Below are positions 19,451 to 28,179 of a stretch of DNA of 64,000 bases, in pieces. Below the pieces are notes generated by a model that searched no databases, had not been told where the DNA came from, and saw only the letters and a list, made by a program, of their open reading frames with translations. Within the stretch, counting starts at the first letter, position 1, and each line of letters opens with the position of its first letter. The stretch covers positions 1 through 64,000 of the forward strand of contig JANXVY010000040.1 in NCBI GenBank assembly GCA_025351425.1, given 5' to 3'. Origin of the DNA: Hyphomicrobium sp. (GTDB lineage Bacteria > Pseudomonadota > Alphaproteobacteria > Rhizobiales > Hyphomicrobiaceae). The position numbers were made by a program, and so were the translations under genes.

Positions 19451-19489
19451 CTCATGCCGACGGTCAGAAATTCTGACTGTCGGCATGAG
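19451..19489. repeat. Long perfect-type palindrome
   Basis: The 19-base arm CTCATGCCGACGGTCAGAA is mirrored by TTCTGACTGTCGGCATGAG around a single central A, with one mismatch. It shares its design (GTCA-AA-centre-TT-TGAC) with the palindromes at 19536 and 51440. It lies in the 404-base gap 19306-19709, where I see no gene. Confidence 0.75.
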
Positions 19490-19535
19490 CGTGTTTGCAT
19501 TGCGCGCGGCCGCCCCACCAACCCCGCGCGCGGAA

Positions 19536-19564
19536 ACCAGCGATCAAAACTTTTGACCGCTGGT
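19536..19564. repeat. Palindrome ACCAGCG(A)TCAAAA-C-TTTTGACCGCTGGT
   Basis: The 14-base arms ACCAGCGATCAAAA and TTTTGACCGCTGGT flank a central C with one mismatch. A near-identical palindrome occurs at 51440-51468 upstream of purQ. Confidence 0.75.
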
Positions 19565-19709
19565 ATCATTCGTGGTTGCAGGGTGACACGGACGGAAGAG
19601 AATCGGTGCTCGCGGTGTTTTCGTTTACAAATTGGTGCCGGTTATCGGTTAAGACACTTGCACGATTGAATGACCCGTTTCAATGCAGCCGCCGAGAGTA
19701 GGACGCACC

Positions 19710-20027
19710 ATGGTACGCACTGTTTGGATTTTGGCATTGGCCGCGATGGCGATGATCGGTCAGCCGCTTGCGGCATCGGCCGCTGAAGACGGCGTGAAGG
19801 TCAAGACCACCAAGACCAAGGTTTCGCGCGCGGGCGGCTACTCCTACAATCAGGCCGACTCGATCAACACCTACGGCGATGGTCGCGGCAAATATGGCTC
19901 GGCCAACAGCCTGCGCGATCCCGCCCTCGATCGCCAGACGAACGCTGGCCCGTTCGACCACGGCTTCTTCTACGAGTCGGGCGTTGGCCCCGGACAGCAC
20001 GGCGGCAACGCACCGTTCCTGCACTGA
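19710..20027 (+). CDS. Exported protein of unknown function
   Basis: A 105-residue protein with a signal peptide (MVRTVWILALAAMAMIG, ending PLAASA). The mature part is polar and Gly/Asn/Tyr-rich (GGYSYNQADSINTYGDGRGK, then QTNAGPFDHGFFYESG) with no cysteines and no recognised domain. It lies among other small exported proteins. Confidence 0.65.
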   Translation: MVRTVWILALAAMAMIGQPLAASAAEDGVKVKTTKTKVSRAGGYSYNQADSINTYGDGRGKYGSANSLRDPALDRQTNAGPFDHGFFYESGVGPGQHGGNAPFLH

Positions 20028-20358
20028 TTTTTGTATACGGCGCTCGCTTCCATGAGTTGGGGGCGAGCTGGTTGTGATCGCGGTCGAAGCCCAGCTTCGC
20101 GCGAAGCAGGTGGTCTGCGCGTAAACTCGATCCGTGGCGTTTTAGCGCCTGGGTCGGCGCAAACAAGGCGCCGAAGTCATATTTTAGCCTACGCTTTCAT
20201 AGGACTGTGACCGTTCGTTGCGGGCCCGTCTGCACGGCAGCGCCTGGGTTTGGTGCACCGAATTTTAACCAAAACTGCTAGGCAGAAAACCGCGCGAGCG
20301 CTAGACTGCGGATCGGTAAGTTCACGACCTCACACGTCAACGATCTCAAGAGAGTTTC
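20028..20358. other. Intergenic stretch without recognisable gene
   Basis: This 331-base gap has no convincing coding frame on either strand. It is more AT-rich near its right end (TTTTAACCAAAACTG), where the promoter of the next gene probably lies. Confidence 0.5.
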
Positions 20359-21057
20359 ATGCGCCCTGAATTCGCAGCATTTGCCTCTGCCTCGCTCGCC
20401 GCCGTCCTGGTAGCCGCCATGGCGCTGCCGGCATCGGCTGCCTGCACCCGGCTCGGCTTTTCGGTCAACGACTATGGCAAGGATGGACCGACCAAGGACG
20501 CCAAGGCGTTGCTCGACAAATACATCGCAAAGTGGGCGACCGAGCATAATATTTCCAAATACCGGACCGGTACGAAGGACGTGAAGTGCGAGTTGTTCCT
20601 GAACTTCATCGTGTTCGACGAGCATACCTGTGAAGCTTCAGCGACCGTATGCTGGGAGGGCGCGCCGGTTTCGGCTCCTCAATCGGCAGGGCTTGTGCCC
20701 TCCGGGACGCCGTCCGACAAGCCAGCTTTCGCACCCGTCAAGAAGACGGCCGTGATGAAGGCTGCGAAGCCGGACGCCGACAAGATCGAAACTGGAGCGG
20801 TTGTGGTGCCGAAGCCCGCAACGGTTGCGGCCCCGGCTGCCGTCGTCGTTGCGCCGCCGACGCTGCCAAAGCCTGCCACCGCGCAGCCAGCTGCGGCCGA
20901 TCAGGCGATGATCGCCGCCCAGAAGGCGGCCGATGCCGCGGAGCGCGCGGCCGCTGCCGCCGAACGGGCTGCCGCTGCGGCCATGGCTGCAGAGCGCGCC
21001 AACAACGTCATCGCCGTGCCGCCGCCGGCGGCTGCGGCTGCGGCCGGAAAGCCCTGA
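20359..21057 (+). CDS. Exported protein with Ala/Pro-rich C-terminal tail
   Basis: A 232-residue protein. A signal peptide (MRPEFAAFASASLAAVLVAA, ending PASAA) is followed by a compact domain of about 80 residues with four cysteines (ACTRLGFSVNDYGKDGP, DVKCELFLNFIVFDEHTCEA, ATVCW). From about residue 100 it becomes a low-complexity Pro/Ala/Val linker and then an Ala/Glu/Arg repeat region (AADAAERAAAAAERAAAAA) likely to be helical. Function unknown; such tails often span the periplasm or cell wall. Confidence 0.7.
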   Translation: MRPEFAAFASASLAAVLVAAMALPASAACTRLGFSVNDYGKDGPTKDAKALLDKYIAKWATEHNISKYRTGTKDVKCELFLNFIVFDEHTCEASATVCWEGAPVSAPQSAGLVPSGTPSDKPAFAPVKKTAVMKAAKPDADKIETGAVVVPKPATVAAPAAVVVAPPTLPKPATAQPAAADQAMIAAQKAADAAERAAAAAERAAAAAMAAERANNVIAVPPPAAAAAAGKP

Positions 21058-21261
21058 AGGAAACGATTGCGCGCAGCGGGGCGGGGTAGTCCGTCGGGTC
21101 GACGACCTGCTTCGCCGTGGCCCCGTTGGGAGGATCGCCTCCCGCCACAACTCTTATTTGGTTCCAGCTGTGGTGCGGGTTTGGGGTAGCGAGTTCCCCA
21201 GATGGGTGCGGGCATCGTACTGAAAGCATGCCGTATGCATGGCCCGCCGTAAGCGCCAAGC

Positions 21262-22065
21262 TCAGGCAGGTGGGTGTTTGAGGCGGTCGAGGCGCAGGCG
21301 GTGACGGTCGTCCGACAGCAGGTAAATCGCGCCGAGGCCCGTCGAGATTACGGCGAGTGCGGTGCTGCCGGCGATCACGAACAGGATCATCATCTGATAC
21401 TTGGCGGCCTCAATGGGTTCGACGCCGGCCAGGATCTGACCGGTCATCATGCCGGGAAGGGACACCACGCCGGCCGCCGCCATGGTGTTGAGGATCGGCA
21501 TCAGGCCGGTCTTGAGCGCGCGCGATAACACGGCATCGAAGGCCTGAAAGCGGGTCGCGCCAAGCGCCAAGCGGGCCTCGATCGAGACGCGCTCGCGGGT
21601 CGCGACATCGGACATCGTGTCGAGCACGAGGCTGACGCCGGTCAGCGCGTTGCCGAGGATCATGCCGAGGATGGGAAGCACCACGCGGGGCTGATACCAG
21701 GGGGTCTGGCCGATGATGCCAGCCGCGGTGACGAGGGTGGCGAGCAGGCCGGTGACCAGGAGCGTGGAAGCGCCGAGGCCGTAGGCCTGCCAGCCGGTGA
21801 ACGGGCGCTCCAGGCGGGAGACTGATTCAAAGCCTGCCACGGCCGCCATGAACAAGCCGGCGGCGAGCGTCACCCAGGGGGACGTGGCGTCGAAGATCAG
21901 TTTCAGCACAAAGCCGACGGCGGCCAGCTGCACCACCATGCGCAGCGTGGCGCGGGCGAGCGTGCGCTCCAGGTTCAAGCGAAACGCGAGCGATATGAGC
22001 GCGTTGATCAGGATGAAGCTGGCGGCCAGCGCGAGGTCGAGGATCGAGAGTGGCAGGTAGGTCAT
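21262..22065 (-). CDS. fetB: FetB/YbbM-like ABC exporter permease
   Basis: A 267-residue inner-membrane protein of the UPF0014 family with about seven hydrophobic segments. The conserved block near residues 130-160 is present (PILGMILGNALTGVSLVLD), as is the later SLPGMMTGQILAGVEP motif. E. coli FetB forms an exporter with FetA that raises iron resistance; the substrate here is inferred only from homology. The start overlaps the end of the ATPase gene by four bases (ATGA), so the two are one operon. Confidence 0.88.
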   Translation of the reverse strand: MTYLPLSILDLALAASFILINALISLAFRLNLERTLARATLRMVVQLAAVGFVLKLIFDATSPWVTLAAGLFMAAVAGFESVSRLERPFTGWQAYGLGASTLLVTGLLATLVTAAGIIGQTPWYQPRVVLPILGMILGNALTGVSLVLDTMSDVATRERVSIEARLALGATRFQAFDAVLSRALKTGLMPILNTMAAAGVVSLPGMMTGQILAGVEPIEAAKYQMMILFVIAGSTALAVISTGLGAIYLLSDDRHRLRLDRLKHPPA

Positions 22066-22712
22066 GAGAGGGATCGCTTTGTGGGGCCGGCCGCCGTGTG
22101 AGCTTCAGATGGTAGGGGCTGTTCGCCTGCCAGCTGGAGCCGAGCGTGGGCCAGCCGCTCGACCTGACGAGGATCGTGGCTGACGAGGAGGACCGACCGG
22201 CCCGACAGGAGCTGAAAGCGGATAAGTTCCTCTACGAGGGCTGCATTCGCAGGGTCGAGTGCGCCCGTCGGCTCGTCCAGCAGAAGGATCTTGGGTTCGT
22301 CGATCAGCGCGCGCACGAGGGCCAAGCGCTGGCGTTCACCGGTCGAGAGGGTGGCGATAGGCTGGTCGAGGGATTCGTATTTGAGGCCGACGGCGTGCAG
22401 CATCCGGGTGAGGCGCGTCTTGGCTGCGGGGAGAGTGGCCGCGGGGAGACCCGAGCGTGGCGTGGGCGTCCACCAGGCCGGCTCGGCCGCGCAATAGCGG
22501 ACCTGGCGGCGCCAGAGAGGCGCTGGAATTTCGCCTCGCTCGGCACCATCCAGGAATACCTGGCCGGGTGCATCGTCCAGGTCGGCGATGGCGCGCAGCA
22601 GGCGGGTTTTTCCGGTGCCGGAGGGGCCTTCGATCGAGAGGCACTCACCATCGGCTACAGCGAAGCTGAGAGGCTTCAGCGGCCCGGATTTCAAATTTTC
22701 GATGCGTAGCAA
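22062..22712 (-). CDS. fetA: FetA/YbbL-like ABC transporter ATPase
   Basis: A 216-residue ABC ATPase. Walker A is GPSGTGKTRLLRAIADL, the signature is LSTGERQRLALVRALIDEP, Walker B is ILLLDEPTGALD, and the switch histidine is in LLVSHD. The frame begins with TTG at 22712; no in-frame ATG gives a complete N-terminal beta strand, so TTG is taken as the start. It energises the FetB-like permease encoded directly downstream. Confidence 0.88.
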   Translation of the reverse strand: MLRIENLKSGPLKPLSFAVADGECLSIEGPSGTGKTRLLRAIADLDDAPGQVFLDGAERGEIPAPLWRRQVRYCAAEPAWWTPTPRSGLPAATLPAAKTRLTRMLHAVGLKYESLDQPIATLSTGERQRLALVRALIDEPKILLLDEPTGALDPANAALVEELIRFQLLSGRSVLLVSHDPRQVERLAHARLQLAGEQPLPSEAHTAAGPTKRSLS

Positions 22713-22829
22713 GGGGGCTCGGTGGTTGGCCGGAGATCAGGAAGATCAGCCATACCAAGGAGCGCGGGCGGCGGCCAGCGATAGAGTCTGCAGGTCGCCA
22801 AGGGTGTGGATAGAACAGGATTGGGCGCG

Positions 22830-22872
22830 CTAGAGCGATGTTCCGGTCCTACGGAATCGGAAGTTTGCTCCA
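22830..22872. repeat. Partial CTAG-type element
   Basis: CTAGAGCGATGTTCCGG is followed by TCCTACGGAATCGGAAG. It resembles the left arm of the 179-bp elements at 30047 and 59621 (TTCCGATCCTACGGAATCGG), without the rest of the element. Confidence 0.65.
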
Positions 22873-22938
22873 GACCGATGGTTTGTCGCGTTTTGCGGCT
22901 CGAAACCGGGGGCCACGCCGGCGGGGAAATACTTCAGG

Positions 22939-23385
22939 TCAGCGTCCGCCGGTTAAGGCGTAGCCAGTGCGAAGGGGACGGTAGTGGGTGTCGTCGTCCT
23001 CGACTTCGCGGATGCGGGTCGTGAGGGCTGCGACCTTGGTTTCCAGGCTGACGCGATAGAACGGCTTGATCAGGTAATCGTTGCAGCCTGCCGCGATGGC
23101 CCGGCCGATTTCGGCAGCATCGTTGTTGGTCACGACATAAAGGATTTTGACGTTGCGGCCATTGGGCATCGAGCGGATGGCGGCCAGGAACTCGAGCGGA
23201 TCGGCGCCAGGGACATGCCAGTCGAGCACGATCAGTTCGGGCAAGCCGCGTTTGCAGCGCATCAGGGCTTCCTGGGGCGAGGCTGCATCGTCGACCTGGA
23301 AGCCGAGGCCTTCGATGGTCGTGCGCATGATTTTGCGCACCACGTCAGAATCGTCCAGGACCAAACAGCTTTGTTGGGACAGCAC
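22939..23385 (-). CDS. CheY-like response regulator next to chpT
   Basis: A 148-residue single receiver domain with no output domain. The acidic pocket is Asp11-Asp12, the phospho-acceptor is Asp55 (VLDWHVPG), and the switch residues are Thr86 and Lys107 (LIKPFY). The C-terminal 25 residues are extra. It lies directly downstream of chpT on the same strand, so it may receive phosphate from ChpT or act as a competing sink; that is inference. A near-match CtrA box is about 50 bases upstream. Confidence 0.88.
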   Translation of the reverse strand: MLSQQSCLVLDDSDVVRKIMRTTIEGLGFQVDDAASPQEALMRCKRGLPELIVLDWHVPGADPLEFLAAIRSMPNGRNVKILYVVTNNDAAEIGRAIAAGCNDYLIKPFYRVSLETKVAALTTRIREVEDDDTHYRPLRTGYALTGGR

Positions 23386-23435
23386 AGCAGTTGCCTCGTT
23401 CCGGGGGGTAATCAGCCGAGGATGCCTGCTGGGCG

Positions 23436-23450
23436 TTAAAGCTTTATTGA
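23436..23450. promoter_or_regulatory. Near-match CtrA box
   Basis: TTAAAGCTTTATTGA fits TTAA-N7-TTAA with one mismatch. It lies between the end of chpT and the start of the response-regulator gene, at promoter distance from the latter. Confidence 0.3.
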
Positions 23451-23488
23451 GAGCGGCCGCTCAGGTGCTCAAACTGTCATAATAAAGT

Positions 23489-24127
23489 TCAGGCCGGCTT
23501 GGCGGACAACAGAATGTCGTCGCCATCCTTGAGGATTTCGAGGCGCATGCCTGACGTTCCGGCGAGACGCCAAGTGTAATAGGCCTGGATCGTCATGGCA
23601 TCGAGGGGGGCTGAGGCTGCGCCGGTGATGAAATCCGTCAAATGCTGGGGCGGACGGGCGGTCTGGCCCTGGCAGCGGATCAGGAAGCTCGGGTTTTCGA
23701 GCGAGCCGGTCATCGAAACGGTAATGTCGCCGCCGCGGGGCAATGCCGTGACCGCGCTCGCCACGAGGTTGAGCAGCAACTTGACCTTGTCCTTGACCAT
23801 GTAGCCGGCGATGCCGGTCCAGTGCAGGCGGTGCTTGCCCGCGCCGCTGACGAAGCCAGTCGAAATCTGTTCGGCGGTGCCAAGATCGATCAAGGCGCCG
23901 GCCGAGCCCGCCGCACCGAAGGCGAAACGGGCGAACTGAAGCCGCGCGGAGGCCTGTTTCGACACATTGCGAATGACGTCCATGGCGTACGACTTGGCTT
24001 CGGCGTCGTTATCCTCGTCGAGGATTTCGAGGCCGTTATGGATGGCGCCAACCGGGCCGATCACGTCGTGACAGATCTTGCTGGAAATGAGGGCTGCGAG
24101 TTCGAGATCGGTCGGGGCGGCCTGCAT
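23489..24127 (-). CDS. chpT: Histidine phosphotransferase ChpT
   Basis: A 212-residue protein of the alphaproteobacterial cell-cycle relay that passes phosphate from the kinase CckA to CtrA and CpdR. His20 in LISSKICHDVIGPVGAIHNG is the phospho-site on the dimerisation helix hairpin. The rest is a degenerate ATPase-like domain (KVKLLLNLVASAVTALPRGG) that no longer binds ATP in this family. The start at 24127 is chosen because GAGGA lies five bases upstream; ATG at 24139 is possible. Its operon partner is a lone receiver domain. Confidence 0.92.
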   Translation of the reverse strand: MQAAPTDLELAALISSKICHDVIGPVGAIHNGLEILDEDNDAEAKSYAMDVIRNVSKQASARLQFARFAFGAAGSAGALIDLGTAEQISTGFVSGAGKHRLHWTGIAGYMVKDKVKLLLNLVASAVTALPRGGDITVSMTGSLENPSFLIRCQGQTARPPQHLTDFITGAASAPLDAMTIQAYYTWRLAGTSGMRLEILKDGDDILLSAKPA

Positions 24128-24347
24128 GGGTGTCCTCATTTGCGGGGCAGATTGGGGCGGGGCGGTGACAGCAGGGCGCGCACGAAGGTCTGGAACCCGC
24201 GAACGAGTTGCCGATGGAATTTCTTTCCACAATGGCGTGAGTCGGTGCAGAAGCGGTGATCAATCCGCAACGGTCGCGCTGCGCATTTTTGTTGCGCGGT
24301 CAGGCCCACACGGCCAACCGCGCCGAAGGATGAGGAAGCCTCACTAG

Positions 24348-25202
24348 ATGGATCGTCACGACCAACGGCGTTTGACTGATCAGCTGCTGCCGGCTGTGCT
24401 GGCTGCGGCGCGGCTCGAAATGGGCTATTTCAATGCCGGATGTGCGGTCGATACCAAGGCGGACAGTACGCCAGTGACAATCGCCGACCAGCAGGCGGAG
24501 GCCACCATTCTGGCGGCGCTCGCGAAGGTGCTGCCGGGCTGTGCGGTCGTTGCCGAAGAGGCGTTCGCCGCCGGGGCGCGGCCGGCGCTCACCGAGCCGT
24601 TCGTGCTGGTCGATGCACTGGATGGCACCAAGCAGTTCGTCGGCGGGTTTCGCGAGTTTACGATCAACATCGCGCTGGTCCAGGTGGGGCGGCCCGTCTA
24701 TGGGCTGGTGTATGCGCCGGCGCTCGGCGATTTTCTGGTGACAGACGGGCCAGGGGCCAGCTTGCGGGCGCGGTTCGAGCCGGGGGCGGAACTCGCCGAT
24801 CTCGCAGCGGCCGGGCCACAGCCGATCCGCGTGCGGGCGGGGCAAAACGGCCTGGTCGCGTTGCAGAGCCGGTCGCGCGATATTGCGGCGTCCGACCGGT
24901 TTTTGGAGGCGTTCGACGTGCGCGAGCGGCGGCGGCTCGGATCATCGTACAAGTTCTGCCTGGTCGCATCCGGGGAGGCCGATATCTATCCCCAGCTTGG
25001 ACAAACGCGGGAGTGGGATACCGCGGCGGGGCAAGCGGTGCTGGAAGGCGCAGGCGGCGCGGTGGTGACGATCGAGGGTGGCCCGATGATCTATGGCAAA
25101 CGGGGGGAAGATTACCTCAATCCCGCATTCATTGCGTCGAGCGCACACCTCGAGTTGCTGCGCATCAAGAAAACGGGCGTGCGCACTGATTTGCCATATT
25201 AA
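24348..25202 (+). CDS. cysQ: 3'(2'),5'-bisphosphate nucleotidase CysQ
   Basis: A 284-residue Mg-dependent phosphatase of the inositol-monophosphatase superfamily. It degrades 3'-phosphoadenosine 5'-phosphate left over from sulfate assimilation. Metal-binding motifs are VVAEE (about residue 69), VDALDGTKQFVGG (about 87) and EWDTAAGQAVLEGAGG (about 225). KFCLVASGEADIYPQLGQT is typical of CysQ. No other sulfate-assimilation gene is nearby. Confidence 0.92.
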   Translation: MDRHDQRRLTDQLLPAVLAAARLEMGYFNAGCAVDTKADSTPVTIADQQAEATILAALAKVLPGCAVVAEEAFAAGARPALTEPFVLVDALDGTKQFVGGFREFTINIALVQVGRPVYGLVYAPALGDFLVTDGPGASLRARFEPGAELADLAAAGPQPIRVRAGQNGLVALQSRSRDIAASDRFLEAFDVRERRRLGSSYKFCLVASGEADIYPQLGQTREWDTAAGQAVLEGAGGAVVTIEGGPMIYGKRGEDYLNPAFIASSAHLELLRIKKTGVRTDLPY

Positions 25203-25308
25203 ATCATCGCAATAGTGTGATTCAGCCACACTTTAGCGCCAGTTTTCCGGACAGCTCTTCAGCACCCGAATCAGTGGATAGTCCGGACTGGACGTACCCG
25301 CAAAACAG

Positions 25309-26322
25309 ATGAGCCCGAGGATGCCGATCAAGACCCCAGCCTGTCGTATGGTGGTGCGTCTCGCCGCGATTGCGGTGGCAGGATTAGCGGCAACGTCCGC
25401 GATGGCGCAACGCGTGCGCCCCAACGATGCCTATCAGCCGCCGGCGGATCAGGCTGGTCTGGGTACGCTTGGACCGGACGGGACCGCGGCGGGTGCGGGC
25501 GGTGCGCCGGGGACCGGCGGGTATGGGCAGAATACCTATGGCCAGCCACAGACGTATGGCAATCCGGCGCCGGCTTACGGCGGGCAGGGCGGAAGCGGGC
25601 CGGCTTATGGTCAGAGCGCTGGCCAGCCGTATGGTCAGGGGCAGACATATGGCGGCCCGGTGAGCCCGCCGCCTCCAGCCGGGCAATCGTATGGAACGCG
25701 CGGCTACGCCGCCAACGGTGAGGACACCTATCGCGCGCCGCGAGAGGAGGGTTTCGGGCAGCCGTATTCGCCGCCGCCCGCAGCCGATCAGGGCCCTCCG
25801 CGCTATGAACGCGGCGACGATCACGGCGGCCGGGGGCCGGGCACCTATTCGGAAGGCGAAATCGTTGACAAGGGCAAGGGGTTCTTCGGGGCAATCAGCC
25901 AGGGGCTCGCGAGCGCAATCGAATATACCTACCGGGAAGCCGGGCGTCCCAATGGATACATTTTGGGAGAGGATGGCGGCGGTGCGTTCTTTGCCGGCCT
26001 GCGCTACGGCCAGGGGACGCTCTATACCAAGGATGCCGGCGACCACCGCGTCTATTGGCAGGGGCCGTCGTTCGGCTACGACTTGGGCGGGGAAGGCTCC
26101 AAGGTGATGGTGCTGGTCTATAATCTGTCGCAACCGGGCGACGTCTATCATCGGTTCGGCGGCGTCGAGGGATCGGCTTATCTGGTCGGCGGTGTGAGCG
26201 TGCAGTTCCAGAAGCATGACGACGTGACGCTGGCGCTGATCCGGTCCGGTGTCGGGCTGCGGCTCGGGGCGAATGTCGGTTATCTCAAGTATACGCGCGA
26301 ACCGACGGTCAATCCATTCTAG
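25309..26322 (+). CDS. eipA: EipA-like periplasmic DUF1134 protein
   Basis: A 337-residue exported protein. The start is uncertain (ATG at 25309, 25321 or 25348), but all give the signal peptide VVRLAAIAVAGLAATSAMAQ. Residues ~60-190 are a low-complexity Gly/Tyr/Gln/Pro region with repeats such as AYGQSAGQPYGQGQTYGG. The C-terminal half is DUF1134 (KGFFGAISQGLASAIEYTYR, then FFAGLRYGQGTLYTK and GGVSVQFQ), an eight-stranded beta-barrel in Brucella EipA. Brucella EipA supports envelope integrity and is activated by CtrA; no full CtrA box was found in the 106-base leader here. Confidence 0.88.
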   Translation: MSPRMPIKTPACRMVVRLAAIAVAGLAATSAMAQRVRPNDAYQPPADQAGLGTLGPDGTAAGAGGAPGTGGYGQNTYGQPQTYGNPAPAYGGQGGSGPAYGQSAGQPYGQGQTYGGPVSPPPPAGQSYGTRGYAANGEDTYRAPREEGFGQPYSPPPAADQGPPRYERGDDHGGRGPGTYSEGEIVDKGKGFFGAISQGLASAIEYTYREAGRPNGYILGEDGGGAFFAGLRYGQGTLYTKDAGDHRVYWQGPSFGYDLGGEGSKVMVLVYNLSQPGDVYHRFGGVEGSAYLVGGVSVQFQKHDDVTLALIRSGVGLRLGANVGYLKYTREPTVNPF

Positions 26323-26506
26323 GAACTTTGCTGTCACGCGTGGGTGGTAAAGCGTCATGCTGCGCTGGCAGGAGCGGCATCGGTGGTGTAAATTCCCGTT
26401 CAGGGGTGACTCGTTGGGGTCGGCCTGCGGTGAGGCGTTGCTCAGATGCCAAGCACCGTGTGAAGCTAACTTGTTTGAAACCAGCTGAGGCGGAGATGGC
26501 GTCGCG

Positions 26507-28030
26507 ATGTTGATCAACACAGCCATGCTCGTTGGGCTCGGCTTTCTGATCGCAGCGCTGTTGGCGGTGCTGGTTGCGCCCGCCTATCGGCGCCGCACCG
26601 TGCGGCTGACGACCGACGCACTGAAGCGGTCGTTGCCGCTCACGGAAGCTGAAATCCGCGCCGACAAAGACCGGCTGCGCGCCGATCACGCCATCCGAAT
26701 CCATAATCTCGAAGCCAAGCTCGAAAGCGTGACGCTCAGTTCGGCGCGCCAGAAGATCGAGGTCAACCGCCGGGACGCGCGGATCAGCGAAATCGAGGGG
26801 CTAACCAACGGCCAGAAGGCGCAGATCGAAGAACTGGAAAACGCGCGACGCGTGCTGGAGCAGACGGTGACCGACCGGTTGCCCAAGATAGAAAGCCGCC
26901 TGCTGGAAGCGCGCAAGCTGCTGGCGCAGCGCGACAGCGAGGTTTCGACGCTCGCCGAGACGGCCCAGAAACAGGCGCGCGCGCTCAGCGAAGCGATGCA
27001 GATCAACGTGCAACAGACGAGCGAAATCGAACGCCTTGGCACGGCGCTCTCGACGCGGGCGGTGCGCAACCATAACAACCTGGGCGATGCGCGGTTCGAC
27101 GGCGAGATTGCGCTGCGGTCGGAACTCGAGGCGCTGCGCGCCAAGACGCGCGACCAGAACGCGTTGATCGTGCGGTTGCAGGAGCTGATCGCGAGCCCGG
27201 CGACGGCGGCGTCGCCCGAAACGCTGGCGGCCGTGACGGGGGCTACGTCGGCCGTTGCGATTGCGAGTTTGGATGCGACGGACGCGCAGATTGCGCGGCT
27301 GCAAACGGAACTGTTCGAAACCCAGAGCGCGCTCAATACCGCGCGGACGGCGGCCGAGGCGCGGCAGGCCGACAGCAGCGTGACGGCCGCCGAATTGGGC
27401 AAGCTGAGGGGCGCCCATCAGGACATGACGGCGGAACTGGCCAGGGCGAAGGGCGCGCTGGCGGCGTTCGAAGGAACGGACACCGAGAAGAAGAGCAAGG
27501 ACAGCCCGATTGCGATGAAGGCGAAAATCGCTTCGCTCGAAGCGCAGGAGCGCGAACAGGCGACTACGATCGCAAGTCTGCGGGCCGAGGTCGCGGCGGT
27601 GAACGAGCGCCTCGCGCGGCAGTCGGCGCATTATATGGAAGAAATGAAGCGGTTGGGCGCGGGTACGCTGCCGGCCTCGGGGGAAGCCCGCCGCGTGCGC
27701 GCCGAACCTGTCAAGCGGCCCTTGTCCGAACGGATCAACGACCCGCGCGTCGTGCGGCTCGCGCCGCTCTCCGAGAAGAAGAGCGGTGAGGGCGGCGGTG
27801 AGGGCGAAGGGCAACCGGCGCCGGCCACGCCGCTGTTTTCGCTCGCCGATCAGGCGGGGGCGACTGCTGCACCGCAGGCAGCCAAGCCCGACCTGGCCTT
27901 GGTGCCGACCGAACCCGCGAACGACGTTACGGCAGCGCCAGGGGGCGCCGCAAAAGTACAGGCTGCACAGCCGCCGCGCCGCCCGCGTTTGCTGGAACGC
28001 ATCACGTCGATCGACAAGCCGGGGTCGTGA
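26507..28030 (+). CDS. Membrane-anchored coiled-coil protein of unknown function
   Basis: A 507-residue protein with one N-terminal membrane segment (TAMLVGLGFLIAALLAVLVA) followed by a basic stop-transfer (PAYRRRTVRL). Residues ~45-400 are strongly heptad-like and rich in Glu, Arg, Ala and Leu (IRIHNLEAKLESVTLSSARQ, VLEQTVTDRLPKIESRLLEA). The tail is Pro/Ala-rich and ends RPRLLERITSIDKPGS. No enzymatic domain is visible. It may be a structural or scaffold protein facing the cytoplasm. Its partner genes are unrelated, so no role can be assigned. Confidence 0.8.
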   Translation: MLINTAMLVGLGFLIAALLAVLVAPAYRRRTVRLTTDALKRSLPLTEAEIRADKDRLRADHAIRIHNLEAKLESVTLSSARQKIEVNRRDARISEIEGLTNGQKAQIEELENARRVLEQTVTDRLPKIESRLLEARKLLAQRDSEVSTLAETAQKQARALSEAMQINVQQTSEIERLGTALSTRAVRNHNNLGDARFDGEIALRSELEALRAKTRDQNALIVRLQELIASPATAASPETLAAVTGATSAVAIASLDATDAQIARLQTELFETQSALNTARTAAEARQADSSVTAAELGKLRGAHQDMTAELARAKGALAAFEGTDTEKKSKDSPIAMKAKIASLEAQEREQATTIASLRAEVAAVNERLARQSAHYMEEMKRLGAGTLPASGEARRVRAEPVKRPLSERINDPRVVRLAPLSEKKSGEGGGEGEGQPAPATPLFSLADQAGATAAPQAAKPDLALVPTEPANDVTAAPGGAAKVQAAQPPRRPRLLERITSIDKPGS

Positions 28031-28051
28031 ACGGGTAGGCGAGCGAAGAAG

Positions 28052-28093
28052 AGTGAAGGCAAGGGGGCCGGCCTCCTTGACCTCGGACCCAAG
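28052..28093. repeat. GC-rich intergenic repeat
   Basis: GTGAAGGCAAGGGGGCCGG followed by CCTCCTTGACCTCGGACCC and AAG is another diverged copy of the GAAGGC-AGGGGG repeat, here between the coiled-coil gene and the oxidoreductase remnant. Confidence 0.45.
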
Positions 28094-28179
28094 GGGGCGC
28101 GGCGCTCACTTGCGCTCGATCAAGGTAGCGCGACAGTGCTCCTCGCAAGCTCATGCTCTGCTTTGCGGAGCACGCGACC

